Shown piece after piece: positions 1 to 5,200 of a DNA stretch of 5,200 bases. A program made the translations under genes and the position numbers. How positions within the stretch are numbered: position 1 is the first letter of the stretch; each line of letters opens with the position of its first letter. Under the pieces are notes generated by a model. That model worked only from the letters and a program-made list of their open reading frames with translations. It did no database searches and was not told the origin of the DNA. Source of the stretch: Alistipes sp. (GTDB lineage: Bacteria > Bacteroidota > Bacteroidia > Bacteroidales > Rikenellaceae); contig JAFOZN010000274.1 in the NCBI GenBank assembly GCA_017391185.1, positions 1 to 5,200 on the forward strand. The letters are read 5' to 3'.

Positions 1-528
1 GGTACAAACCCCGGTATGGGTATAGCCATTACAGACTCTATCCCCTCTTCGGAAGGCATGGATCAGGCATCGAAAGCCTCGTATGCCAAGGCTCTGGGTT
101 ATATGGGCTTCTCAGAAGGAGAAAAGATGCTGGGCAAAAAGATAGATTACGTCTTTGTCGGAAGTTGTACCAACGGTAGAATTGAAGATTTGAGAGCCTT
201 CGCTCACTTTGTCAAAGGTCGTAAGAAGGCTGACAACGTGACAGCATGGATTGTCCCTGGAAGCAAAGAGGTCGAGCGATTGGCTATCGAGGAGGGGTTG
301 AAGGATATTCTCTCTGAGGCTGGCTTTGAGTTGCGTGAGCCTGGTTGCTCGGCATGTCTTGCCATGAATGAGGATAAAATTCCAGCAGGCAAGTATTGTG
401 TCGCTACATCGAATCGTAACTTCGAGGGACGTCAAGGCCCTGAGTCTCGTACATTATTGGCTGGTCCATTGGTCGCAGCCGCTGCGGCAGTAACAGGAGT
501 AATAACAGATCCAAGAGAGTTGATGTAA
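1..528 (+). CDS. leuC: 3-isopropylmalate dehydratase large subunit, C-terminal part (5' end outside window)
   Basis: Large subunit of isopropylmalate isomerase, an aconitase-family [4Fe-4S] enzyme that, with LeuD, converts 2-isopropylmalate to 3-isopropylmalate in cytosolic leucine synthesis. The reading frame is open from base 1 ([10 protein letters not shown]...), so the Met codon at 16 is internal. 175 residues are visible of an expected ~465. All three cluster-ligand cysteines are present: one in [15 protein letters not shown] (visible residue 56) and two in [11 protein letters not shown] (116 and 119). The 60-residue spacing between first and second Cys matches E. coli LeuC as I recall it (Cys347/407/410). 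The [10 protein letters not shown] signature lies at visible residues 137-146. The frame ends in TAA, and leuD starts 13 nt later, consistent with one transcript and the obligate LeuC-LeuD complex. Aconitase and homoaconitase large subunits are the alternatives, but the adjacent separate small subunit and leuB make LeuC nearly certain. Confidence 0.97.
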   Translation, partial: GTNPGMGIAITDSIPSSEGMDQASKASYAKALGYMGFSEGEKMLGKKIDYVFVGSCTNGRIEDLRAFAHFVKGRKKADNVTAWIVPGSKEVERLAIEEGLKDILSEAGFELREPGCSACLAMNEDKIPAGKYCVATSNRNFEGRQGPESRTLLAGPLVAAAAAVTGVITDPRELM

Positions 529-541
529 AAGAGAGAAGATT

Positions 542-1129
542 ATGAGAGAAAAATTTACAACACTTTTGTCGAGCGTAGTGCCAATCAAGATCGAGAATAT
601 AGATACCGATCAGATTATTCCTGCTCGTTTTCTCAAGGCCACAACTCGTGAGGGATTTGGCGATAACCTCTTCCGCGATTGGCGTTACGACAAGGAGGGC
701 AGGCCCAGAGAGGAGTTTGTGATGAACTCACCGATATATGGTGGAGAGATTCTGGTTGCAGGCAAGAACTTCGGTTGTGGATCGAGCCGCGAACATGCTG
801 CTTGGGCTATTGCAGGCGCAGGTTTCAGAGCCGTTGTATCGAGCTTCTTCGCTGATATATTCCGTAACAATGCACTCAACAATGGACTACTTCCCGTAAC
901 GGTCAGCGAGCAGATGCTTGCCGAGATATTCTCAGCCGTAGATAAGAATCCCAAAGCAGAACTTATGATTGATCTTGAGGCCCAGAGTATTGAGATTGTA
1001 GGCACAGGACATAAAGAGTCATTCGAAATTAGTCCCTACAAGAAAGAGTGTCTTAAGAATGGGTATGACGATGTGGATTATCTGGTCAGCATACGTAACG
1101 AAGTGGAAAACTTTGAAAACAAGAGATAG
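542..1129 (+). CDS. leuD: 3-isopropylmalate dehydratase small subunit
   Basis: Small (swivel-domain) subunit of isopropylmalate isomerase, the partner of the LeuC encoded just upstream. Its 195 residues are close to the ~200 of the bacterial long-type LeuD. The family motifs are intact: [13 protein letters not shown] at residues 19-31, and [15 protein letters not shown] from residue 76, whose GCGSSREHA loop (78-86) contributes substrate-binding residues. The downstream Met codons lie inside or after these motifs, so the ATG at 542 is the only sensible start. It is preceded by a purine-rich stretch, GAGAGAAG (531-538), that is only weakly Shine-Dalgarno-like and sits close to the start codon. 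The gene follows leuC by 13 nt and is separated from leuB by 2 nt, so co-transcription and possibly translational coupling are likely. No truncation or unusual residue is seen. Confidence 0.97.
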   Translation: MREKFTTLLSSVVPIKIENIDTDQIIPARFLKATTREGFGDNLFRDWRYDKEGRPREEFVMNSPIYGGEILVAGKNFGCGSSREHAAWAIAGAGFRAVVSSFFADIFRNNALNNGLLPVTVSEQMLAEIFSAVDKNPKAELMIDLEAQSIEIVGTGHKESFEISPYKKECLKNGYDDVDYLVSIRNEVENFENKR

Positions 1130-1131
1130 AG

Positions 1132-2199
1132 ATGAAAAATGTAAAGATAGCAGTTTTATCGGGTGACGGAATCGGCCCAGAGATCGTGGCTCAGGCAGTG
1201 AAGGTTGTGGATGCCGTAGCGGCAAAGCTCGGTTACAATATCAGCTACGAAGAGGCTATGGTGGGTGCCGCAGCCATTGACGCGGTGGGCGATCCATATC
1301 CTGAATCTACACACGAAGTATGTATGGCATCCGATGCTGTATTGTTCGGCGCAATCGGTGATCCAAAGTATGACAATATGCCCAACGCTAAGGTACGCCC
1401 AGAGCAGGGTTTGCTCAAGATGCGTAAGAAGTTGGGATTGTATGCCAACCTGCGCCCTGTATCAACGATAGATGCACTCTTGCATCGTTCGCCACTTCGC
1501 TATGATTTGGTGGAGGGAGCCGACTTCATCTGCGTGAGGGAGCTTACGGGTGGTCTCTATTTTGGACGTCCGCAAGGTCGCTCAGAGGATGGTCTTACGG
1601 CATACGACACCTGCGTATATAGCAAGGAGGAGATCGAGCGCATCTGCCGCTTGGGATTTGAGTATGCCGCACAGAGACGAGGTAAGCTTACGGTTGTCGA
1701 TAAGGCCAATGTATTGGCTACGTCTCGCCTATGGAGAGAGACTGCACAGGAGATGGCCAAGGAGTGGCCTGAGGTAGAGGTCGAGTATATGTTTGTGGAC
1801 AATGCTGCGATGAAGATCATCCAGCAGCCACGTCACTTCGATGTTATCGTGACGGAGAATATGTTTGGCGACATACTTACCGATGAGGCGAGCGTTATCA
1901 CAGGCTCATTGGGCTTGCTTCCATCGGCTTCCATCGGCACGCACACTTCGCTTTTTGAGCCTATACACGGCTCATATCCACAGGCGGCGGGCAAGAACAT
2001 AGCAAACCCTATTGCTACGATTCTTTCGGCTGCAATGATGTTCGAGTACGCATTCTCCGACATGGAGGCAGGGGCGATGATTCGCCGAGCTGTGATACGC
2101 TCCATCGAGCAGAACATCGTGACCGAGGATATTGCACCTGAGGGCGTAAAGCCAAGTTCAACAACCGAAGTGGGAGACTTTATCGCCGCTAACATCTAA
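1132..2199 (+). CDS. leuB: 3-isopropylmalate dehydrogenase
   Basis: NAD-linked beta-decarboxylating dehydrogenase that oxidises 3-isopropylmalate to the precursor of 2-oxoisocaproate, the third step of leucine synthesis. The 355 residues are normal family length. Seen: GDGIGPEI at 11-18; substrate arginines Arg98 ([14 protein letters not shown]), Arg108 and Arg136 ([11 protein letters not shown], with Tyr143); catalytic Lys191 in VDKANVL; and the Mg-binding aspartates Asp223 (FVDNAAM), Asp247 and Asp251 ([14 protein letters not shown]). VRELTGG argues for LeuB over isocitrate or tartrate dehydrogenase. The odd point is the nucleotide loop at 279-293, [15 protein letters not shown], where the Asp-Ile pair of typical IPMDH (GSAPDIAGK) is replaced by Gln284-Ala285. 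The ATG lies 2 nt after the leuD stop, and the overlapping AAGAGATAGAG could serve as a weak ribosome site. No leuA/cimA-type gene lies between leuD and leuB. Confidence 0.97.
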   Translation: MKNVKIAVLSGDGIGPEIVAQAVKVVDAVAAKLGYNISYEEAMVGAAAIDAVGDPYPESTHEVCMASDAVLFGAIGDPKYDNMPNAKVRPEQGLLKMRKKLGLYANLRPVSTIDALLHRSPLRYDLVEGADFICVRELTGGLYFGRPQGRSEDGLTAYDTCVYSKEEIERICRLGFEYAAQRRGKLTVVDKANVLATSRLWRETAQEMAKEWPEVEVEYMFVDNAAMKIIQQPRHFDVIVTENMFGDILTDEASVITGSLGLLPSASIGTHTSLFEPIHGSYPQAAGKNIANPIATILSAAMMFEYAFSDMEAGAMIRRAVIRSIEQNIVTEDIAPEGVKPSSTTEVGDFIAANI

Positions 2200-2209
2200 A
2201 ACGTAAACT

Positions 2210-3475
2210 ATGAGTCAAGAAAAAGGATATTTCCCTGCGCTGAACGATGTGATGTCGGCTGAGCATACCCTGCGCGAGATACTCAGCCCCACCCCACTGA
2301 TGGAGAATCGTAATCTCTCTCAGAAGTATGGAGCTGAAATCATGCTCAAGCGTGAGGATTTGCAGGTAGTGCGCTCGTACAAGATCAGAGGAGCATACAA
2401 TAAAATCCGTTCCCTTAGCGAGGAGCAGATGGAGCGAGGCATAGTCTGTGCAAGTGCGGGCAACCACGCTCAGGGCGTAGCACTCTCGTGCAACAAACTC
2501 GGCATTCGGGGTACGATATATATGCCCGTGACCACTCCCAAGCAGAAGATCAATCAGGTCAAGATGTTTGGTGGCGAGAATATAGAAGTGGTATTGGAGG
2601 GCGATACATTTGATCAGGCAAATGCCGCTGCAGAAAAGGCATGCGCCGAGAAGGGTATGACATTCATCCCACCGTTCAACGATGAGAAGGTTATCGAGGG
2701 CCAAGGCACAGTCGGACTGGAGATCCTGCAACAAAGCCCTGCGGCGATAGATTATATCTTCGTACCAATCGGTGGCGGAGGACTGGCTTCGGGCGTAGGT
2801 GCGGTCTATAAGCAGATGTCACCTAATACGAAAGTTATCGGTGTAGAGCCTGCGGGCGCAGCATGTATGCGCATTGCCATCGAGCGTGGCGAGGTCACAT
2901 CGCTCCCAAGTATCGACAAATTTGTTGATGGTGCGGCGGTGCAACGTGCAGGAGATAAGACATTTGCAATATGCCGTGAGGTATTGGACGATATTGTGGT
3001 TGTACCCGAAGGTAAGGTCTGCACAACGATTTTGAATCTCTACAACTTCGATGCGATAGTGGTAGAGCCTGCAGGCGCACTCAGCATCAGCGCACTCGAC
3101 TACTACAAGGATCAGATCAAGGGTAAGAATGTAGTCTGCGTGGTGAGTGGTAGCAACAACGATATTGTCCGCATGGAGGATATCAAGGAGCGATCGCTCC
3201 TCTATGAGGGATTGAAGCACTATTTCGTAGTGAAGTTCCCTCAGCGTGCAGGTGCTTTGCAGAATTTTGTGACCAACGTACTCGGTCCACATGACGATAT
3301 CACATACTTCGAGTACAAGAAGAAGACTAACCGCGAGAAAGGGCCTGTATTGATTGGTATCGAGTTGCAAAATCCCGATGATTTCGAGGGCCTGACACAG
3401 CGCATGGTCGAGAACTCAATCGAATATGAGTATTTAAATGATAATCCCAATCTCTTTGAGTTCCTGATCGGATAA
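2210..3475 (+). CDS. ilvA: threonine ammonia-lyase (threonine dehydratase), short form with one ACT-like domain
   Basis: PLP enzyme that deaminates threonine to 2-oxobutanoate and ammonia, the first committed step of isoleucine synthesis in the cytosol. At 421 residues it fits the short biosynthetic class (Bacillus/Corynebacterium-like) rather than the ~514-residue two-ACT E. coli form. Catalytic part, about 1-330: PLP Schiff-base lysine Lys58 in RSYKIRGAYNKI, SAGNHAQG at 82-89, the phosphate-binding GGGGLASG at 188-195, and SGSNND at 313-318 near the pyridine nitrogen. C-terminal part, about 335-421 (LKHYFVVKFPQRAGAL... LGPHDDITYFEY), is the ACT-like regulatory domain. Its presence distinguishes this from catabolic TdcB-type or serine dehydratases and implies feedback control, by family expectation by isoleucine. 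It starts 10 nt after leuB without a clear Shine-Dalgarno and is the last gene before a strong terminator, joining isoleucine to leucine synthesis in one transcript. Confidence 0.96.
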   Translation: MSQEKGYFPALNDVMSAEHTLREILSPTPLMENRNLSQKYGAEIMLKREDLQVVRSYKIRGAYNKIRSLSEEQMERGIVCASAGNHAQGVALSCNKLGIRGTIYMPVTTPKQKINQVKMFGGENIEVVLEGDTFDQANAAAEKACAEKGMTFIPPFNDEKVIEGQGTVGLEILQQSPAAIDYIFVPIGGGGLASGVGAVYKQMSPNTKVIGVEPAGAACMRIAIERGEVTSLPSIDKFVDGAAVQRAGDKTFAICREVLDDIVVVPEGKVCTTILNLYNFDAIVVEPAGALSISALDYYKDQIKGKNVVCVVSGSNNDIVRMEDIKERSLLYEGLKHYFVVKFPQRAGALQNFVTNVLGPHDDITYFEYKKKTNREKGPVLIGIELQNPDDFEGLTQRMVENSIEYEYLNDNPNLFEFLIG

Positions 3476-3495
3476 ATCATCGCTAAGTATTATAT

Positions 3496-3536
3496 AATCA
3501 GCCGTAGTCCACGCGAGGGATTACGGCTGATTTTTT
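3496..3536 (+). terminator. intrinsic terminator of the leu-ilvA operon
   Basis: A 15-bp stem pairs 3496-3510 with 3518-3532 (core AATCAGCCGTAGTCC against GGATTACGGCTGATT). It contains a single G-U wobble (3507/3521) and a 7-nt loop (3511-3517). The 3' arm runs into TTTTTT (3531-3536), as expected for Rho-independent termination on the + strand. It starts about 20 nt after the ilvA stop. On the other strand the hairpin is not followed by a T run, so it should work in one direction only. Confidence 0.92.
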
Positions 3537-3605
3537 GTGTCAGAATGAATCGTTAGATATTCCAATCCTCAGCCTTAGGGCATAGGTGAAATGATGACAA
3601 AATAC

Positions 3606-3641
3606 AACAAAAAGAGCTTGCCCCTCAGGGACAAGCTCTTG
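3606..3641 (-). terminator. intrinsic terminator of the susD-lipoprotein transcript
   Basis: An inverted repeat pairs 3612-3624 with 3628-3640 (AAGAGCTTGCCCC against GGGACAAGCTCTT). It has one C/A mismatch (3621/3631) and a 3-nt apex. Read on the - strand, the hairpin is followed by TTTTTGTTG, a T-rich tail, so it should end transcripts coming from the lipoprotein gene, whose stop codon lies about 23 nt upstream. On the + strand the hairpin is followed by GAATATAATG, so it is not a good terminator there. The ~65 nt between this and the facing operon terminator hold no gene or other signal that I can support. Confidence 0.87.
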
Positions 3642-3663
3642 AATATAATGTGAATTGAACTAA

Positions 3664-4506
3664 TTACTCAGCCCACTCAACTGCATCTGGATAGAAGTAG
3701 ATGTAACCACCTGTATAAAGAGATGTACCCTGAACCTTCAAGTGAGATACATAACCATACTTACCATCTGCATCCTCGCCATTGTCAACATAGCAGTAGC
3801 TTGGATACTGACCAGGAACCCAGTAACCGTGGTAACCACCAAAGTTTATATAGATATGTGGCTCGTATGAAGTACCGAAGTTAACCAACTGACGATCTGA
3901 GTCATACTCGAAAGTAAGAACTGAATTAGGATTACTTGGAGCGTAATCTGGAGCCAACTGGTGATACATATCAATTACACGGAAAATGTTGCAGTCATCC
4001 TGACGCTGAACGTTTACATAACCAGAGAAGTATGAAACACCATTGTGTACAATATTCTGGAAAATGTAAGCCTGACCAGCCTCAATCCAAAGGATACCCT
4101 TATAAGTAGTCTCATAAGAGAACTTCTTACCAGCAGCATCTGTTGCAACTACAGTAATTGCGTTAAGACCCATCAACTCAGGGATAACAACATCAAGATT
4201 CTCCTTAGAAACCTCGCTACCATTCTGTACTACATAGTCAGCATAAGCAGCCTCACCCTTCTCCTTAACGAATGCATCCTTCTGAGCCTTCAACTCAGCA
4301 TAGATATACATCTTAGCAACCTTGTTATTAGGAGCAAGACGCACTGCAGCAGTCTGATCTGGATCATAATCCGCAGGAGCATCCATTGTGTAGATTGTAA
4401 CTACAGGATTTGGATCGTTACCAGGCTCTGAACCGACCTTCTCGGTACATGCTACCATTGTAGTTGCTACAAAGGCAGCGAAAAGCAAATATAAAAACTT
4501 TTTCAT
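3664..4506 (-). CDS. predicted lipoprotein of unknown function, last gene of a Sus-like operon
   Basis: No specific function is recognised. Residues 1-20 form a lipoprotein signal peptide: MKK, a hydrophobic segment FLYLLFAAFVATT, then MVAC with Cys20 as the probable lipidation site (Met at -3 is slightly unusual). After a Pro/Gly/Asp-rich linker (about 21-36), residues about 37-140 resemble a module I recall from Bacteroidales surface lipoproteins, with VRLAPN, KMYIYAELKA, GEAAYADYVVQNG and LNAITVVATDAAGKK, plausibly an Ig/Fn3-like beta fold. Residues about 141-280 are rich in Tyr, Gly and aromatics (VQRQDDCNIFRVIDMYH, INFGGYHGYWVPGQYP) and look like a beta-rich, possibly ligand-binding part. 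The start follows the susD stop by 19 nt (TTAAAAGATTGAAAAGATT), A-rich with no Shine-Dalgarno, typical of Bacteroidota. Position suggests an accessory outer-membrane protein for the SusC/D pair, analogous in place to SusE/F. Codons are strongly biased: Arg only CGT, Gly almost only GGT. Confidence 0.9.
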   Translation of the reverse strand: MKKFLYLLFAAFVATTMVACTEKVGSEPGNDPNPVVTIYTMDAPADYDPDQTAAVRLAPNNKVAKMYIYAELKAQKDAFVKEKGEAAYADYVVQNGSEVSKENLDVVIPELMGLNAITVVATDAAGKKFSYETTYKGILWIEAGQAYIFQNIVHNGVSYFSGYVNVQRQDDCNIFRVIDMYHQLAPDYAPSNPNSVLTFEYDSDRQLVNFGTSYEPHIYINFGGYHGYWVPGQYPSYCYVDNGEDADGKYGYVSHLKVQGTSLYTGGYIYFYPDAVEWAE

Positions 4507-4525
4507 AATCTTTTCAATCTTTTAA

Positions 4526-5200
4526 TTACCACTTGTAAGGCTCAGAATCCTTCTCTGGCTGGATTGGTGTTGGGTTGTTTGTACAAGCACGGTTGAAGTT
4601 AGTCTCTGTCTGTACGATACAGAGGTGCATCCACTGTGGTACAGAGTCTGTATTCCAACGGTAACCCTCGATGTGGTTAGTACCCTCGTAGCTACGGATG
4701 ATACCCTTGTTCAAACGCTTGATATCGAATGTAGCGAGTGCGCTCTCACCGAAGAGCTCTACGCGGCGCTGCCACCAAACGTTATCGCGGAATGTCTTAA
4801 GATTATCGTACTGATAAGCTGCATCACGAGTCTTAGCAAATGCTGTGAGCTTAGCGATACCCTCAGCCTCACGACCCTCCTGCATACCGATAGCCTCAGC
4901 CTCGATAAGGATCATCTCCTCTACGCGGATAGATGGAACTGAAACCACTGTACCCATGTAGTTATCCTTACGACCAGCGTCACCACCTGCTGCACGGAAC
5001 TTCATAACGATGTAACCGAGGTAATCTGACTCTGTTGGAGTATCAACTACTACCTCAGGATAGTCTGTATAGTTAGCCAAGAAGTTAACTGCCTCAGCTT
5101 CGCTCATATTGTCAACCGCTGGGTCGATGAAGCACATCTTACGGAAGTCAGTATCAGGAATTGTAGAGTAGAGGTGTGCATCGATACGCTTTGGCTGACC
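4526..5200 (-). CDS. RagB/SusD-family nutrient-uptake outer-membrane lipoprotein, C-terminal part (5' end outside window)
   Basis: SusD-like proteins are outer-membrane lipoproteins that form the lid of a SusC-type TonB-dependent transporter and bind glycans or peptides. The last 224 residues are visible. The frame is open to base 5200 (starting GQPKRIDAHLYS), so the Met codon at 5135-5137 is internal. Hallmarks of the SusD C-terminal region: RVEEMILIEAEA (visible 92-103), the helical repeat GREAEGIAKLTAFAKTRD, WWQRRVELFGES (142-153) followed by FDIKRLNKGIIRSYEGTNH, and the ending PQWMHLCIVQTETNFN...NNPTP. Signal peptide and N-terminal TPR-like part lie beyond the edge, as should the susC gene. 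The substrate cannot be told from this part. The stop is followed after 19 nt by a lipoprotein gene and then a terminator, so this is the 3' end of a Sus-like operon. Codon use is very restricted (all visible Gly are GGT, Arg are CGT/CGC), which suggests high expression. Confidence 0.96.
   Translation of the reverse strand, partial: GQPKRIDAHLYSTIPDTDFRKMCFIDPAVDNMSEAEAVNFLANYTDYPEVVVDTPTESDYLGYIVMKFRAAGGDAGRKDNYMGTVVSVPSIRVEEMILIEAEAIGMQEGREAEGIAKLTAFAKTRDAAYQYDNLKTFRDNVWWQRRVELFGESALATFDIKRLNKGIIRSYEGTNHIEGYRWNTDSVPQWMHLCIVQTETNFNRACTNNPTPIQPEKDSEPYKW

Noticed and set aside
16..18. ATG as a possible start of the first gene
   Set aside because: The frame is open and LeuC-like from base 1, and a LeuC of this family has roughly 290 more residues upstream, so this Met is internal.
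1833..2195. 120-codon open frame on the - strand inside leuB
   Set aside because: It lies wholly within the conserved NAD- and metal-binding part of leuB, and its translation shows no protein-like pattern.
2189..2734. 181-codon open frame on the - strand inside ilvA
   Set aside because: It is antisense to a clearly real, fully conserved ilvA. Its translation is rich in Cys, His and Leu without domain logic, so it is a by-product of ilvA codon bias.
2819..3370. 183-codon open frame on the - strand inside the 3' half of ilvA
   Set aside because: It is antisense to the catalytic and ACT-like region of ilvA and has no recognisable motif, promoter or ribosome site.
3606..3641. Hairpin considered as a small RNA or a repeat element (REP-like)
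   Set aside because: It occurs once in the window, sits just after a stop codon and is followed by a T-rich tail on the matching strand, so a terminator explains it fully.
4045..4431. 128-codon + strand open frame opposite the lipoprotein gene
   Set aside because: The translation is a low-complexity Leu/Ser/Ile/Asn string produced by the complement of a strongly biased gene. The - strand gene has a signal peptide and operon context.
4625..4942. 105-codon + strand open frame opposite susD
   Set aside because: The - strand frame carries unmistakable SusD C-terminal motifs through the same region.
5135..5137. ATG (- strand) as a possible start of the SusD-like gene
   Set aside because: The frame continues to the window edge with SusD-like sequence, and the protein would lack signal peptide and N-terminal half if it began here.

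Overview
The window looks like ordinary chromosome of a Bacteroidota member, most likely order Bacteroidales (gut-type). Three things point there: a RagB/SusD-family outer-membrane nutrient-uptake gene followed by a lipoprotein gene, start codons mostly without a clear Shine-Dalgarno, and a LeuB with an NAD-loop sequence ([10 protein letters not shown]) that I recall from this phylum. Genus cannot be fixed from the sequence.

Positions 1-3475, + strand: a compact leucine/isoleucine biosynthesis operon, leuC (3' part only)-leuD-leuB-ilvA, with gaps of 13, 2 and 10 nt. LeuC and LeuD are the two subunits of isopropylmalate isomerase, LeuB oxidises 3-isopropylmalate, and IlvA deaminates threonine to 2-oxobutanoate, the entry point of isoleucine synthesis. 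All key catalytic and cofactor motifs visible are intact, and no gene is frameshifted. The operon ends in a strong intrinsic terminator at about 3496-3536.

Positions 3476-3663: a short convergent intergenic region that holds two back-to-back terminators, one for each strand, with about 65 nt between them and no gene.

Positions 3664-5200, - strand: the end of a Sus-like outer-membrane uptake operon. The SusD-family lipoprotein gene enters from the right edge (its last 224 codons are present). Nineteen nt downstream of it lies a 280-residue predicted lipoprotein of unknown function, last in the operon. A SusC/TonB-dependent transporter gene is expected just beyond the right edge but is not seen. 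These two genes use a very narrow codon set (Gly almost only GGT, Arg only CGT/CGC), unlike the leu/ilv block, which suggests strong expression.

I found no RNA gene, mobile element, CRISPR array, or clearly novel system. The least understood item is the terminal lipoprotein, and the most interesting residue-level point is the changed NAD-specificity loop of LeuB.
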